From Zizania palustris (taxonomy: Eukaryota; Streptophyta; Magnoliopsida; Poales; Poaceae): DNA of 64,000 nt. Location: assembly GCA_019279435.1 (NCBI GenBank), contig JAAALK010000285.1:66946865-67010864 (forward strand), in the 5' to 3' direction. Below are positions 32,298 to 43,647 of the stretch, in pieces. The notes beneath the pieces were generated by a model that was not told the DNA's origin, did not search any database, and worked only from the letters and a program-made list of their open reading frames with translations. The position numbers and the translations under genes are program-made. How positions within the stretch are numbered: position 1 is the stretch's first letter; each line of letters begins with the position of its first letter.

Positions 32298-34358
32298 TGA
32301 GGAGCCATGCTGAAGAGTGTGGGCCTCATGGCTCCAGATGTGATGAGTCATTGTCAATGCTAGTCAAAGAGGACTGAAGAGAGGAGAAGACCTACTGTGT
32401 CTGGGCCGCGTGTGACTCAGGTACACGGGTAGCAAGCGACTGTCGGGCAGAGGGGCCGCGAAGTCGGGCAGAGGGGCCGCGCCGGGTACATGGGCTAGGA
32501 GCAGTAGAGGATCCACTAGGCTGTTGACCAGGATTGACTCAAGTACACGGGCGGAGAGCGATTGCCGGGCTGAGAGAGCTGCGGAATCAAGCCGGCCCAA
32601 TCCAGGTACCTGGTGCAAAGTCGGTGGACAGCTTTGTCAGTTTCAGCGCAAAACTGACTACCGCTGATCTCGGATCGGACCGTTCTGAGGCGAAGTCATA
32701 GTCGCTACGAAAGCTCCGCTTCCGGATAAGTCATCTGTAAATAGGAGTTTACTATTTTGCCCTTAGGCCCACAGTCAATCAATCGAGTCTGTAAAAATAT
32801 CCTAAGGGCAGTTTGGTCTTTTCTATTTATTTCAGCGATTGTAAAAACCCTAAGGGTCTTTTAGTATTTTCCTAGGCTATTGGGCTGCCTATAAATAAGG
32901 CCCCAATCCCTAGGGTTAGGGTTACCCTTTTCTGAAAAATAGTTTACTAATCTAAAGGATTGGGTCATTCTGTTTTCCCGTGTGTGCGCCGTCAGCAAGT
33001 TTTTGTTCATCTCGTGTTCTTGCTGTTTCTCTTCGATCGATTGTCTAGAAATCCTCCATCCAGGTTCTGATCTCTCTGCGTTGTTCTCAAATTGTCACGC
33101 TACGAAGTGATTCCCTGGTTGCCTCGTTTTGCGTGCTCAGCTTGTTTAATCTTTGCGACATTTTTGTCTGCCATGTTGATCCTATGGTTTGTCTTCATTG
33201 CATCAGTTTTTTAGCTTCCAGCTAGTGTACGCAGCTACAAATTTTCTGAATAGTCTTTCTTGTTTCTTGTGCTTAGCCGTAGACTTCTAGCTGTCGTGTG
33301 TCAGGCTATTCTGATTTTGGCTACAGCTAAGTTTTCTATTGGTATTTTCCTAGCATGGTGTTTTGATCGAGAGAAGGGAGCTTGCACGTTTCTTGAAGGT
33401 TTTTGCAAAGGTTCGAACTCTGCTATTAATCTTTGTTCGAAGCCTTTCTGTTCGGAGAGGCAGGTTTTGGTCGAGCTTCGCTCAAGGTTCCGAAGTCCTT
33501 GCTTAGCCAGACTACTTCGATTCGAAGCTAGACCCGGTTTGAAGGGATCTTGGTTTGCTTCACTGTTCGTAGTCTACTTCCGAACTATTTTTTGGCTATC
33601 TGTTAGGAGTAGCGAAGCTTTTTTGCGAGGTTTGTTTAGCAAAGCAGTGCTTCAAAGCAGGCTTCGGTCAGATTGCACTAAAGGCTTCGAAGTCCTTGCG
33701 AAGGTAGACTTCGCTCGTGCGAAGTCCCTACACAGACAGGCTTCGACTTTTCTTTTTAGCTTCGAAGTTAATTTTTCCTGTGTTAAGCTCCGAATCTTCG
33801 AAGTGTTCTCTTTTCGAAGCAGGCTTCGGCAGCAACATACTTCGGGTGTTTTTCTGCTGTCTCCGGTTCGAAGGTAGCTTCAGGTCTGTGTTTATTCTGA
33901 CTTCGAAGTTCTCATCTGCATCCTTCGCACGACTGCTCCAAATCGACTTCGACTCCGTCAGCCTTCGCACAAGGGCTTTGAAGCCGGCTTCGACAACTAC
34001 AGGCTTCGCACCGCACATGCTTCGTCAAGTTTCGAACAGGAGACAAATTTTGAACAGTAACCCTTCATCTCATTTTACGTGAACTCATGTTAAAACTTTG
34101 TGATGATCTATCTCTTTGAAGCTTGATCTGCTCTTGTTTTAAATGCTTTGATAATCTGCCTTTAAGCATTGTGTTGGTGTTTCTTTATCTAGGACACCGG
34201 TCGTTTATAGGCTAGATATTTTTAGGCTTTGTTGATCTGTTTACTTTTCCCTACTTAGTCTGTTGAGGTGTGTTGGGTGTTGAGAGTAGGCCATTGATTC
34301 GAAAGAATTTTTTAGGCACCCATTCACCCCCCCTCTGGTCGCTACTTTTGGTCCCACA
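32298..34358 (+). repeat. C2 5' LTR
   Basis: The LTR is 2,061 bp, TGAGGAGCC...GTCCCACA, with TATAAATA at 32,890-32,897. The region after about 33,400 is dense in CTTCGAAG, TTCGAAGC and CTTCGGTC words. It has two copies of TAATCTTTG (33,147-33,155 and 33,427-33,435); the 3' LTR has only one. The 205-codon frame at 33,260-33,877 lies wholly within the LTR and shows no recognisable domain. Confidence 0.9.
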
Positions 34359-34360
34359 AG

Positions 34361-34372
34361 TGGTATCAGAGC
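34361..34372 (+). other. C2 primer-binding site
   Basis: TGGTATCAGAGC, the exact copia consensus complementary to initiator tRNA-Met, starts three bases after the LTR end. Confidence 0.9.
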
Positions 34373-34418
34373 CTGGAAAGGTCCATACCTTAACCGGTCC
34401 TAAACCCTAGTAGTGATC

Positions 34419-37170
34419 ATGACGTCTCCTGGAAAGGTCCCGTCCTTGGAAGCTTATGGCTATAATTATTGGAAGACTCGCATGCGAGCCTATCTCATGA
34501 GCCAAAGCTCAGACATTTGGGACATTTGTATTCACGCTACTTTCACAGTGTTTCCTGTTGCTGAGCGTACTTCTCCTGATATTATTGCCCAACATCAGAA
34601 CAACAACAAAGTGGTGAATATTTTGTTTTCTGGTTTAGGTCCCACTGAATTTGAGCGTGTGAGCCATCTCACCACTGCTAGAGAGATCTGGGCTACCCTC
34701 CAGGCACACCATGAGGGGACAGCCCAGGTCAAGGCTTGGCTCTATCAGACCTACCGGCGTGAATACGAAAACTTCACACAAAAGGCGGGTGAATCTGTTG
34801 AAGCTTTGTTTGGTCATTTTCAATTGATCATCAACAAGCTTCGGGCCAACAAGGCCGAGGGTGTTCAGTTAGTCTCAGATCATGAGCAGGCACTCAAGGT
34901 TCTCCATACCTTGGACCCTAAGATCTGGGAGATCAAGGTATCCTCTATCATTGAGAGCACATCTTATGATACCTTGACAATTTTTGAGTTGTTTAGCAAG
35001 CTGAAGGCCACTGAGGTCGATACCCAGTTGAGATCAAATTTCACTGGCTCTGGATCAAAGACCCTGGCCCTTGCTACACCTTCTGCTGACCCCTCCTCTG
35101 TGAGCTGTGCTGGGTTCTCCTCGATGTCTATCACTGAGGACCAGCTCGAGTCGTTAGGAGATGATGACCTGTGTCTTTTTAACAACCGGGTGCGTCATGT
35201 TTTTGACAAGAGAATGTTCAAAAGACACGGCACGAAATCTGGGTGCTTTGAGTGTGGTGACCCAGGACACTTCATCGCCGACTGCCCCAAGTGCAATGGT
35301 CATAAGAAGGGCGCCAGTGGTGGCTTCTATGACTCCGGCAAGCACGACAGCTCTTCCTTCACAAAGGGCAAGCCAAAGAATAGATTCTTCAAAAAGGCAC
35401 TGAAGGACTACCGGCGTGAGAACAAGAAGTGCAACAAGGCCATCTTCGCCGAGATGGAGAAGAGCTACTCCAAGCGGTCCACGTCTTCTTCCTCTTCATC
35501 GAGCTCAAGCGATGAGGAGATTGTCATCGGGAAGGGGAAGGACAAGGATGATCCGGCGGGCCTCTTCTTTATGGCTTTCGTGGACAGGTCGAAGAGCCGC
35601 TCACATCAACGCCGAAGATCCCGCAAGAGCTTCTGCTCAATGGCTCTTGGGGATAAGGAAGAGAAGGGCTCCTTCGATGACTCCGACGACGACGAAAATG
35701 AGAAGGTATCATCTTATGAACATGAAATCGTTGATCTACTTGAAAGTAATCATCAGGAGTTGAAATATCGGGAAAAACTGCTTAGAGGGGCTAAGAAGAG
35801 GATAATGAACTAGAGAGTGATTTTATCGTGGCCAACGGCAGAATTGAGAGTCTATCTTCTTCCCCTTGCTTAGGTGATAGCAGTGAGTGCCCAAAGTGTG
35901 AGGTGCTTCTGTGTGACCTGATGACTCTGAAGTCCAGGTACATAGAAAGGGTTGATGAGAGGGACGCTTTGGCCACTGAGCTTGAGAGCGCTCAGCTGGA
36001 GCTGAAAGATGCTCATGCCACTATCATCTTGCCCTATGCTGATTGCCCATCTCATCGAGCTATTTTAGCTGAGCTGAAAGCCAAGTTTGATGAGCATTTG
36101 AGCGAGTTGGAGAGAGTTAGAGCTGAGCTGGGGCAGACTAGGCTAGAGCTTGAGACACTGCCAGTTCCACCCACTGTTTGTGAGAACTGCTTGTCTCTTA
36201 GAATGGAGTTGATCAAGCTGAAAGCCGAGAAGTCTATTCAGGTTGATAGAGAGTGTGAGACCTGCTTGTCTCAGGTGGAGGTTCTAGCTTCCTTGAGAGA
36301 GGAGCTAGCTGATGTTCAAAATGAGAACTTTTACCTCCGTCAGATCCTGAGTTGGGTGAGTGCCAGAGAGCCACAGCTCAGCATGATGATCCACCAGTTT
36401 AAGAGGCAGGATGGGTTTGGGGTAGACTACACCTACACCAAGGCTGACTTTGAGAGTGCCATAAGTCGAGCAGTGGAGTGGAGTAAAATGACTCCGAAGC
36501 AGAGATACCCTAAGACTCACTCCACTGAATCTTTTCAGGCTAGTCAGCCCAAGGATGGAGTGTTCCAAGAACAGCCCAAAGCTCCACCCAAGAAGCCCAT
36601 TGGGTTCCGAAGCCCAAACTTCTTCGCACTTCTCTAGACTCTCTTCCTGGACCCTCTCACACCAAGAATACTACACCCAACACCACCAAGCCCAAGAACC
36701 TCAAGCCTCAACCACATTCCAAGAAGCCCACCTACCACTGTGAGCATTGTCAGAGAGACGGGCATCTTGTGGAGTTTTGCTTCAGGAGGAAGCGGGTTGA
36801 GAGAGCAGAGAGAGCTCGTGGTGGCCAGGAGCAGTTCTACCAGCAGGGTGGTAGACTGAGAGTTCCTTGATGTGGGGATAGGCTGGAGGCCAGGCCACAT
36901 CGTGTAGGTGGTGGTAGAGGATATGGCTTTCTTGCCAGTGCTCCAGATGGTGGTGTTCGAGCGGGCAGAGCTCCAGGTCATTTTGGATACAGTCCTGGAC
37001 CTCGTGGCCGAGATTTTAGGCAGAACCGTGGACCGCGCTTTGAGCTGTGTTTTGGTCCAAACTCTTATGATGATTTCTATTTTCCGTCTTTTGAGCAGAT
37101 GGCTCGACACTGGTTTAGTTCTTTTGCTAAACCTGGTGTCGGACCATTTGCTCCCCCTTACAACCACTGA
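34419..37170 (+). pseudogene. C2 gag (Sirevirus-type), frameshifted
   Basis: The likely start is ATG 34,419 (a GTG lies six bases upstream in frame). The UBN2-like domain contains YNYWKTRMRAYLMSQ and a knuckle CFECGDPGHFIADC (about 35,244-35,285). A Lys-rich and then Ser/Asp-rich linker follows. The frame stops at 35,811-35,813. The coiled-coil part continues in another frame from about 35,790 to 36,637, with CXXC pairs. A second shift leads to the knuckle CEHCQRDGHLVEFC (about 36,742-36,783) and an Arg/Gly-rich tail ending TGA 37,168-37,170. The domain layout matches C1. Confidence 0.82.
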
Positions 37171-38570
37171 TTGTGCAGGATCGGGGACTGGAGGACGTTT
37201 GGATCATGGACTCAGGATGCTCTCACCACATGACGGGACATCGCAGATGGTTCTCCAGTCTCTCTCCCCCTAGCTCCAAGGAATACATCACCTTTGGGAA
37301 CAGTGGTCACGGGAAGGTACAAGGCATTGGCTCAATTCGCATCTCAGACTATTTTTCTTTGAAGAACGTTGATTTGGTTGGAAATTTGAACTTCAATTTA
37401 ATTTCTGTTTCGCAACTTCTTGAGGATGGTTTGGAGGTTCGTTTTAAGAAGGGCAGTTCTTCTGTTATTGATTCTAGAGGGTCTTTGATATGCCAGATCT
37501 TACCTTTCGGTAAGGTTTTTCGGATTGACTTCTCTAGTTATTTTGGCCCTTCTCGATGTTTGATTGCTAGATCCTCCTCTAAGCTTTGGAAGTGGCATAG
37601 GAGGTTGGGCCATTTGAGTTTTGATCTGCTAGTCAGGTTAAGCTCTATGGACCTCATCTGAGGATTGCCCAAGCTTAAGATGGAGAAGGATCTAGTTTGC
37701 CATCCCTGTCGTCACGGGAAAATGTTTTCCGCTTCTCACTGACCTGTGACTCAGGTGATGACTCCGTATCCGGGCGAGCTGTTACACATGGACACTGTTG
37801 GTCCAGCTCAGGTACGCTCAGTCGGTGGGAAGTGGTACGCGCTTGTAATTGTTGACAATTTTTCTCAATTCTCATGGGTTTTCTTTTTGGAGTCTAAGGA
37901 TGAGACTTTTTGTTTTGTTCATGACCTGATTTTGAAGCTAAGAATGAAAACAATGGTCGGATGCGAGCAATTCACTCTGACAATGGCTTTGAGTTCAAGA
38001 ACTCTCAGTTCGTCAACTTCTGTAGTGATCAGGGTCTTGATCATTAGTTTTCTGCTCCTTACACTCCTCCACAGAACGGCGTTGTGGAACGAAAGAACCG
38101 CACGCTAGTCGAGATGGCCAGGACGATGCTCGATGAGCATGGGACTCCTAGGTGTTTTTGGGCTGAAGCCATGAACACGGCTTGCTATCTGGCCAACCAC
38201 ATTTTTCTTAGAGCTTACCTAGGTAAGACTTCATATGAGTTGCGGTTTGGCAGACAGCCCAAGGTGAGCCACTTGCGAACGTTTGGATGCAAGTGCTTTG
38301 TGCTCAAGAAGGGAGGGCATTTGGACAAGTTTGACTCTCGTTGCTAGGACGGAGTTTTTCTTGGCTATGCTTTGCATTCTCGAGGCTTCCGTGTTTGGAA
38401 CCTCGACTCCCAGCAGCTTGTCGAGACTTGCGAGGTTTCATTTGATGATTCCTTGCCTTCTTTGACTCCTTCTTTTGAGCTTTCTGGAGATGGTGAGCTC
38501 GGAGAGTCCATCTTCGAGGAAGATGATGACACTCCAGCTGTTGATGAGGGTGGGCCTTCTGCATAGCCTG
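37171..38570 (+). pseudogene. C2 protease and integrase, broken
   Basis: VWIMDSGCSHHMTG gives the protease site. [16 protein letters not shown] and CHPCRHGK give the zinc-binding region, interrupted by TGA at 37,659-37,661 and another at 37,739-37,741. The integrase core shows LLHMDTVGP (Asp at 37,790-37,792), a frameshift near 37,940, an Asp near 37,979, and [11 protein letters not shown] near 38,078. Further stops are at 38,345-38,347 (TAG) and 38,564-38,566. All catalytic residues remain visible but lie in different frames. Confidence 0.82.
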
Positions 38571-40281
38571 CAGAACCCACACCTTTTGAGACTTCAACTG
38601 AGGATGAGGGCGGACCTCTGATCACTTCTTCCACTTCGATCGAGCCCCCTCAGTTGAGTCAAGAGGTACCAGCTGCTGACTCTGGTGAGGTGACTTCAGA
38701 TCACCAGGGATCCTGAGCAGTTCAGCGTGATCACCCCTCTGAGCTCATCATCGATGATCTTTCTAAGAGAACTTTGCGCTCTTCTGTTGACTCTCTTGCT
38801 GTGTTTGCTGAATCTGCTTTTGTTGCATCTTTTGAGCCCAGAGACGTTTCCCATGCTCTTTCTGACTCGAACTGGATTAATGCCATGCAAGAAGAGCTTG
38901 AGAATTTTGTCCGCAATCAGGTTTGGACATTGGTTGAGCTGCCACCCGGATGCAACCCCATAGGCACCATGTGGGTGTTCAAGAACAAGCAAGGTGAAGA
39001 TGGGGTTGTGGTGTGCAACAAAGCTCGACTAGTTGCCCAAGGTTTTTGCCAGAAAGAGGGTATTGACTTTGAGGAGACTTTCGCCCCTGTTGCACGTCTT
39101 GAGTCCATAGAGGAGGAGGTCTATGTTAGGTAGCCCCCGGTTTTGAGAACCCTAAGTTTCCTCGACATGTTTTTAAGCTGCAGAAAGCTTTATACGGTCT
39201 GAAGCAAGCCCCTAGTGCTTGGTATGACCGGTTGAAGCAGTTTCTGTTGGGGAAGGGCTTTGTGATGGGTTCTGTGGATAAAACTCTTTTCTTGCTTAGA
39301 GATGCCTCAGATTTCTTAGTCGCTCAGATTTACGTGGACGATATTATCTTTGGCGGTACTACTGATGCTCTTGTGTCCATGTTTTCTGAGCAGATGCACA
39401 GTAAGTTTGAGATGAGCCTCATGGGTGAGCTCAAGTACTTCTTAGGGCTCCATATCAACCATACCAAGGACGGCACCTTCATCCACCAGGGTAAGTACAC
39501 TCGAGACATGTTGAAGAAGTTCGACTTTCGTGGAGAGCTAAAGCCTCAGATGACCCCAATGGGCACATCTCGGGGCCTGGACAAGGATGAGAGTGGCGTC
39601 AAGGTCAACGAGAGAGAGTTTCGAGGGATGATCGGTTCGCTGCTGTAATTGACGGCGACGAGGCCAGACATACAGTTCGTCGTGCGATTGTGCGCGTGCT
39701 TCCAGTCTTCACCATGCGCATCTCATCGGCAAGCTGTCAAGCGCATTTTCAGGTATCTCACATATGCGCCTGATCTTGGTCTTTATTACTCAGCATCATC
39801 ATCTCTTGATTTATCTGGCTTTTCGGAAGCTGACTTTGGTGGGTGCCGGTTGGATTGCAAGTCGACTTCCGGTACTTGCTAGTTTCTTGGTTCGTCTCTT
39901 GTTTCTTGGTCTTCTCGAAAGCATTCTGGAGTTGCTCTTCCGACCACTGAGGCTGAGTATGTAGCTGCTGCTAGCTGCTGCTCACAGTTGGTTTGGATGA
40001 TTTCCACATTGTGAGACTATGGGTTGTTCTTTCCTACCAGAGTTCCTCTGTTTTGTGACAGCACCAATGCAATTAGTGTAGGGAAAAACCCTTGTCTCCA
40101 TTCAAAAACCAAACACATTGATGTGCGCTTTCACTTTCTAAGGGATCAATATGAGAAAGGTGTCATTGACCTTGTTCATGTTAATACCCATCATCAGTTG
40201 GCTGACATTTTCAACAAACCCGTAGATCAGTCCACTTTTGAGCGTTTGCGAGGGGATTTGGGTGTTGGGTATCCTTTTTAG
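38571..40281 (+). pseudogene. C2 reverse transcriptase and RNase H with internal deletion
   Basis: [15 protein letters not shown] and [18 protein letters not shown] are followed at about 39,109 by a jump to EEEVYVR. Relative to C1, about 28 codons are missing, including the first RT catalytic Asp. Downstream are [24 protein letters not shown], a stop at 39,646-39,648, RNase H SEADFGGC, TEAEYVAA with further stops, and VPLFCDSTNAI to the end at 40,281. The RT of this copy is inactive on motif grounds. Confidence 0.85.
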
Positions 40282-41659
40282 GATATTTTGAGTCAATTTT
40301 CTTTCTTCTTTACTCTTTTCTTGAGTCTTTTTGTGTGTGTTCATATCATGCATACTCACATATGACACTTTGAGCCTACTTCTGTTATATGATTGAGCTG
40401 CTTTACTTATTCTAGCTGGTACATGCTTTTGATTACTTGTCGATGATCATGTTTTGTTTCAGTTCACATGATATGTCTGATATTTGTCATATGCATGGCT
40501 TTTATGCTTTAAAATTGAAAAATGATCACCATTGCTTCTGGTAGCTAGCATGTGAAGGATGAATGCTTTTGCTATCTGTTACATGCCTTGTAGCTAGTTC
40601 CTCACTTAGATGCAGATATGCAACTTGGACATATTTATGCTTTAAACATGGAAATATGCTGTAAAAATGATAAAAATCAAAAATGAGAATTCCATGCCTT
40701 TTATGCTTGAATTGAAAAGATCCAGTTGGGTTTTCTTTGTCGCATTGCATTGTTCTGGACTGCTTACCATAGCACTTTGGTATAAACTAGAACTGTGTAA
40801 TGCATGCCAAGACCAATGTCTTAAGCTTCTGATGGTCCAGTTCTGGCCTAGGCTTGACTTGGTCGGTCAGCATAAGGTTTGACATGCAAATAACCCCTGG
40901 CAAAAATGAAAAAGGAAAATGAAAAAGCTTGAAAATTAAAAGGATAACAAGTTTGCTGAAGCACTTTGTTTTGGACAATGCTTATCTTGGTAGATATCAG
41001 TTAGCTTTTGCATCTCATGCTTTACCTTGCTTGTCAACTGGAAAATGTGGTGATGCTTTTGCTTGTAAAAACTGAAAAATGTGTGCTAATGACTTTCTTT
41101 AGATATCATCTGTTGCACTGATCATGCCATGTGTCTTAGACAGTATGTCTTTTGCTATATCTGTTAGATGTTGTAATTGCAGTCAATCATATCTGAGAAG
41201 CATGCTTTCTACACTCCACTTGCACCCCAGTTGCATGCGTTGCATATTTAGAGGGTGAGTTGCATTTCAGGGGGAGTCTGTGTCTCTTTAGAGTGCATTT
41301 AGTCTCGCTTGATGAGTCCAATTGTCAACAAGGGGGAGAAATTTGGGGAGAAGAGTTAGGGGGAGTTTTGGCTTTCTCTGGGATTTGTTTCAGGGGGAGT
41401 TTTTGTCCCATTTGTCCTTACTCTTTGGATATCCTTGTTGATAATTCTGAGATTGCACTCGTTTTGAGCTTTTACTTTTGGTTAACCATAATGACCGTTT
41501 CTTGCTTTTGTTCGGCTTTTGGTCATTAGGGTTAATCTTTTACTTTATTTTCTTCTTCTCTGTTTTCTTGTGTTTTGTTTTCGTGTTTCCACATGTGCTC
41601 GCAGGTATTGGAGAGCTGATGAAGAGAAGTGTTGACAATGCACTCATCAAGGAGGAGAT
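40282..41659 (+). other. C2 3' UTR with repeated polypurine tracts
   Basis: No gene is visible. CTTAAGCTTCTGATGG-type sequence near 40,820 matches C3. GGGGGAG-type tracts occur near 41,270, 41,331, 41,359 and 41,393. The tract adjoining the LTR is CAAGGAGGAGAT at 41,648-41,659. Confidence 0.8.
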
Positions 41660-43029
41660 TGAGGAGCCATGCTGAAGAGCGTGGGTCTCATGGCTCTAGA
41701 TGTGATGAGTCATTGTCAACGGTAGTCAAAGAGGACTGAAGAGAGGAGAAGACATGATACGTCTGGGCCACGTGTGACGCAGGTACACGGGCAGCGAGCG
41801 ACTGTCGGGCAGAGGGGCCGCAAAGTTGGGCTGGCCCAATCTAGGTACATGGGCTAGGAGCAGCAGAGGATCCACTGGGCTGTTGACCAGGATTGACTCA
41901 GGTACACGGGCGGTGAGCAATTGCCGGGCTGAGAGAGCTATGGAATCGGGCCGACCCAAACCGGGTACCTGGTGCAAATTCGGTGGACGCTTTGTCAGTT
42001 TCGGCACAAAATTGACGACCGCTGATCTCGGATCGGACCGTTCTGGTGCGAAGCCGTAGTCGCTACGAAAGCTCCGCTTCCGGATAAGTCATCTGTAAAT
42101 AGGAGTTTACTATTTTGTCCTTAGGCCCACAGTCAGTCAGTCGAGTCTGTAAAAATATCCTAAGGGCAGTTTGGTCTTTTCCATTTATTTCAGCGTCTGT
42201 AAAAACCCTAAGGATCTTTTAATATTTTCCTAGGCTATTGGGCTGCCTATAAATAGGGCCCCAATCCCTAGGGTTAGGGTTACCCTTTTCTGAAAAACAC
42301 TTTACTAATCTAAAGGATTGGGTCATTCTGTTTTCCCGTGTGTGCGCCGCCAGCAAGTTTTTGTTCATCTCGTGTTCTTGTTGTTTCTCTTCGATCGATT
42401 ATCTAGAAATCCTCCATCCATGTTCTGATCTCTCTGCGTTGTTCTCAAATAGTCACGCTACGAAGTGATTCCCTGGTTGCCTCGTTTTGCGTGCTCAGCC
42501 TGTTAATCTTTGTTCGAAGCCTTTCTGTTCGGAGAGGCAGGTTTTGGTCGAGCTTCGCTCAAGGTTCCGAAGTCCCTGCTTAGCCAGACTACTTCAATTC
42601 GAAGCTAGACCCAGTTCGAAGGGATCTTGGTTTGCTTCACTGTTCGTAGTCTGCTTCCGAACTGTTTTTGGCTATCTGTTAGTAGTAGCAAAGCTTTTGT
42701 GCGAGGTTTGTTTAGCAAAGCGTGCTTCAAAGCAGGCTTCGGTCAGATTGCACTAAAGGCTTCGAAGTCCTTGCGAAGGTAGACTTCGCTCGTGCGAAGT
42801 CCCTACAGAGATAGGCTTCGACTTTTCTGTTTAGCTTCGAAGTTATTTTTTCCTGTGTTAAGCTCCGAATCTTCGAAGTGTGCTTTTTCGAAGAAGGCTT
42901 CGGCAGCAACATACTCCGGGTGTTTTTCTGTTGTCTCTGATTCAAAGGTAGCTTCGGTCTGTGTTTATTCTGACTTCGAAGTTCTCATCTGCATCCTTCG
43001 CACGACTGCTCCAAATCGACTTCGACTCC
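41660..43029 (+). repeat. C2 3' LTR, truncated left part
   Basis: This matches the 5' LTR from its TGAGGAGCC start, with TATAAATA at 42,248-42,255, but breaks off after TTCGACTCC. Compared with the 5' LTR it lacks 280 bp between two TAATCTTTG repeats (single copy at 42,504-42,512). The final 49 bp of LTR reappears at 61,720-61,768; about 0.35 kb between the two parts is missing. Confidence 0.85.
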
Positions 43030-43090
43030 AAATAGTTCTCAAGCCTCCTAACATTACAGGTCTAGCGAAGAAATGTATTCGAGGGGCTAC
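43030..43090 (+). other. Stub of a G2-type 3' internal end before the G2 5' LTR
   Basis: CTCCTAACATTACAGGTC and CGAGGGGCTAC match, with one visible difference, the sequence that precedes the G2 3' LTR at 61,187-61,225. A 5' LTR should be preceded by target DNA, so this is anomalous. It suggests a tandem or recombinant structure. Confidence 0.75.
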
Positions 43091-43586
43091 TGTTGGGGGA
43101 AAAATATTTCATCCTCAGAGCCATTGTTGTAACGAGACAGAAGCTAATGATTAAATCAAAGGTTTCCAGCGTATAACTCCGGGAATACAGTGGATCAAGT
43201 TCGAAGTATTGAGGCGAACTCTAGTTCAAAGTATATCTTCGAACTTGGACCCTTCCGGGAGTTTCCTTGCCAGCTAAGATGGAAGACTTATCTTCTTTCT
43301 CATTAGATTAGTCTTTTACCATTTTAGCCCTATTAAGGGTACCAAATAGTTTCCACTATGTCGGTTGTAATAGAGGAGTAAAAGGGTCTTTTCCTTAATA
43401 TTTGGGCCTATAAATACCCCCCGTTTTACCCTGTAATACGGACAGAATACAAGTTATTCAATATACATCTTCGAACTATTTTAAGCTATTATCCTTTTGG
43501 AGGCTTGAAATAGTTTACTTCGCAAACACTTCGTTTGTTAGTTTCTAACCTTCAAAAACCTGTTAGCGTAATCTTTTACGCCAACA
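43091..43586 (+). repeat. G2 5' LTR
   Basis: The 496-bp LTR, TGTTGGGGG...TTTACGCCAACA, has TATAAATA at 43,409-43,416. It is followed by a PBS-like sequence and gag, as expected for a 5' LTR. Confidence 0.9.
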
Positions 43587-43588
43587 GT

Positions 43589-43606
43589 TGGCGCCGTCCG
43601 TGGGGA
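43589..43606 (+). other. G2 primer-binding site
   Basis: TGGCGCCGTCCGTGGGGA starts near the LTR end. The GGCGCCA-complementary start suggests a tRNA-Asp-type primer; the exact tRNA is uncertain. The same site follows the G4 LTR. Confidence 0.7.
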
Positions 43607-43647
43607 ACCTAGTCCAAAAACTTTGTTCTCTACCAAGTTCTCAAACC

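Noticed and set aside
33260..33877. 205-codon frame in the C2 5' LTR
   Set aside because: It is wholly within the LTR, and the start of the region is deleted in the sister LTR without consequence. It has no domain.
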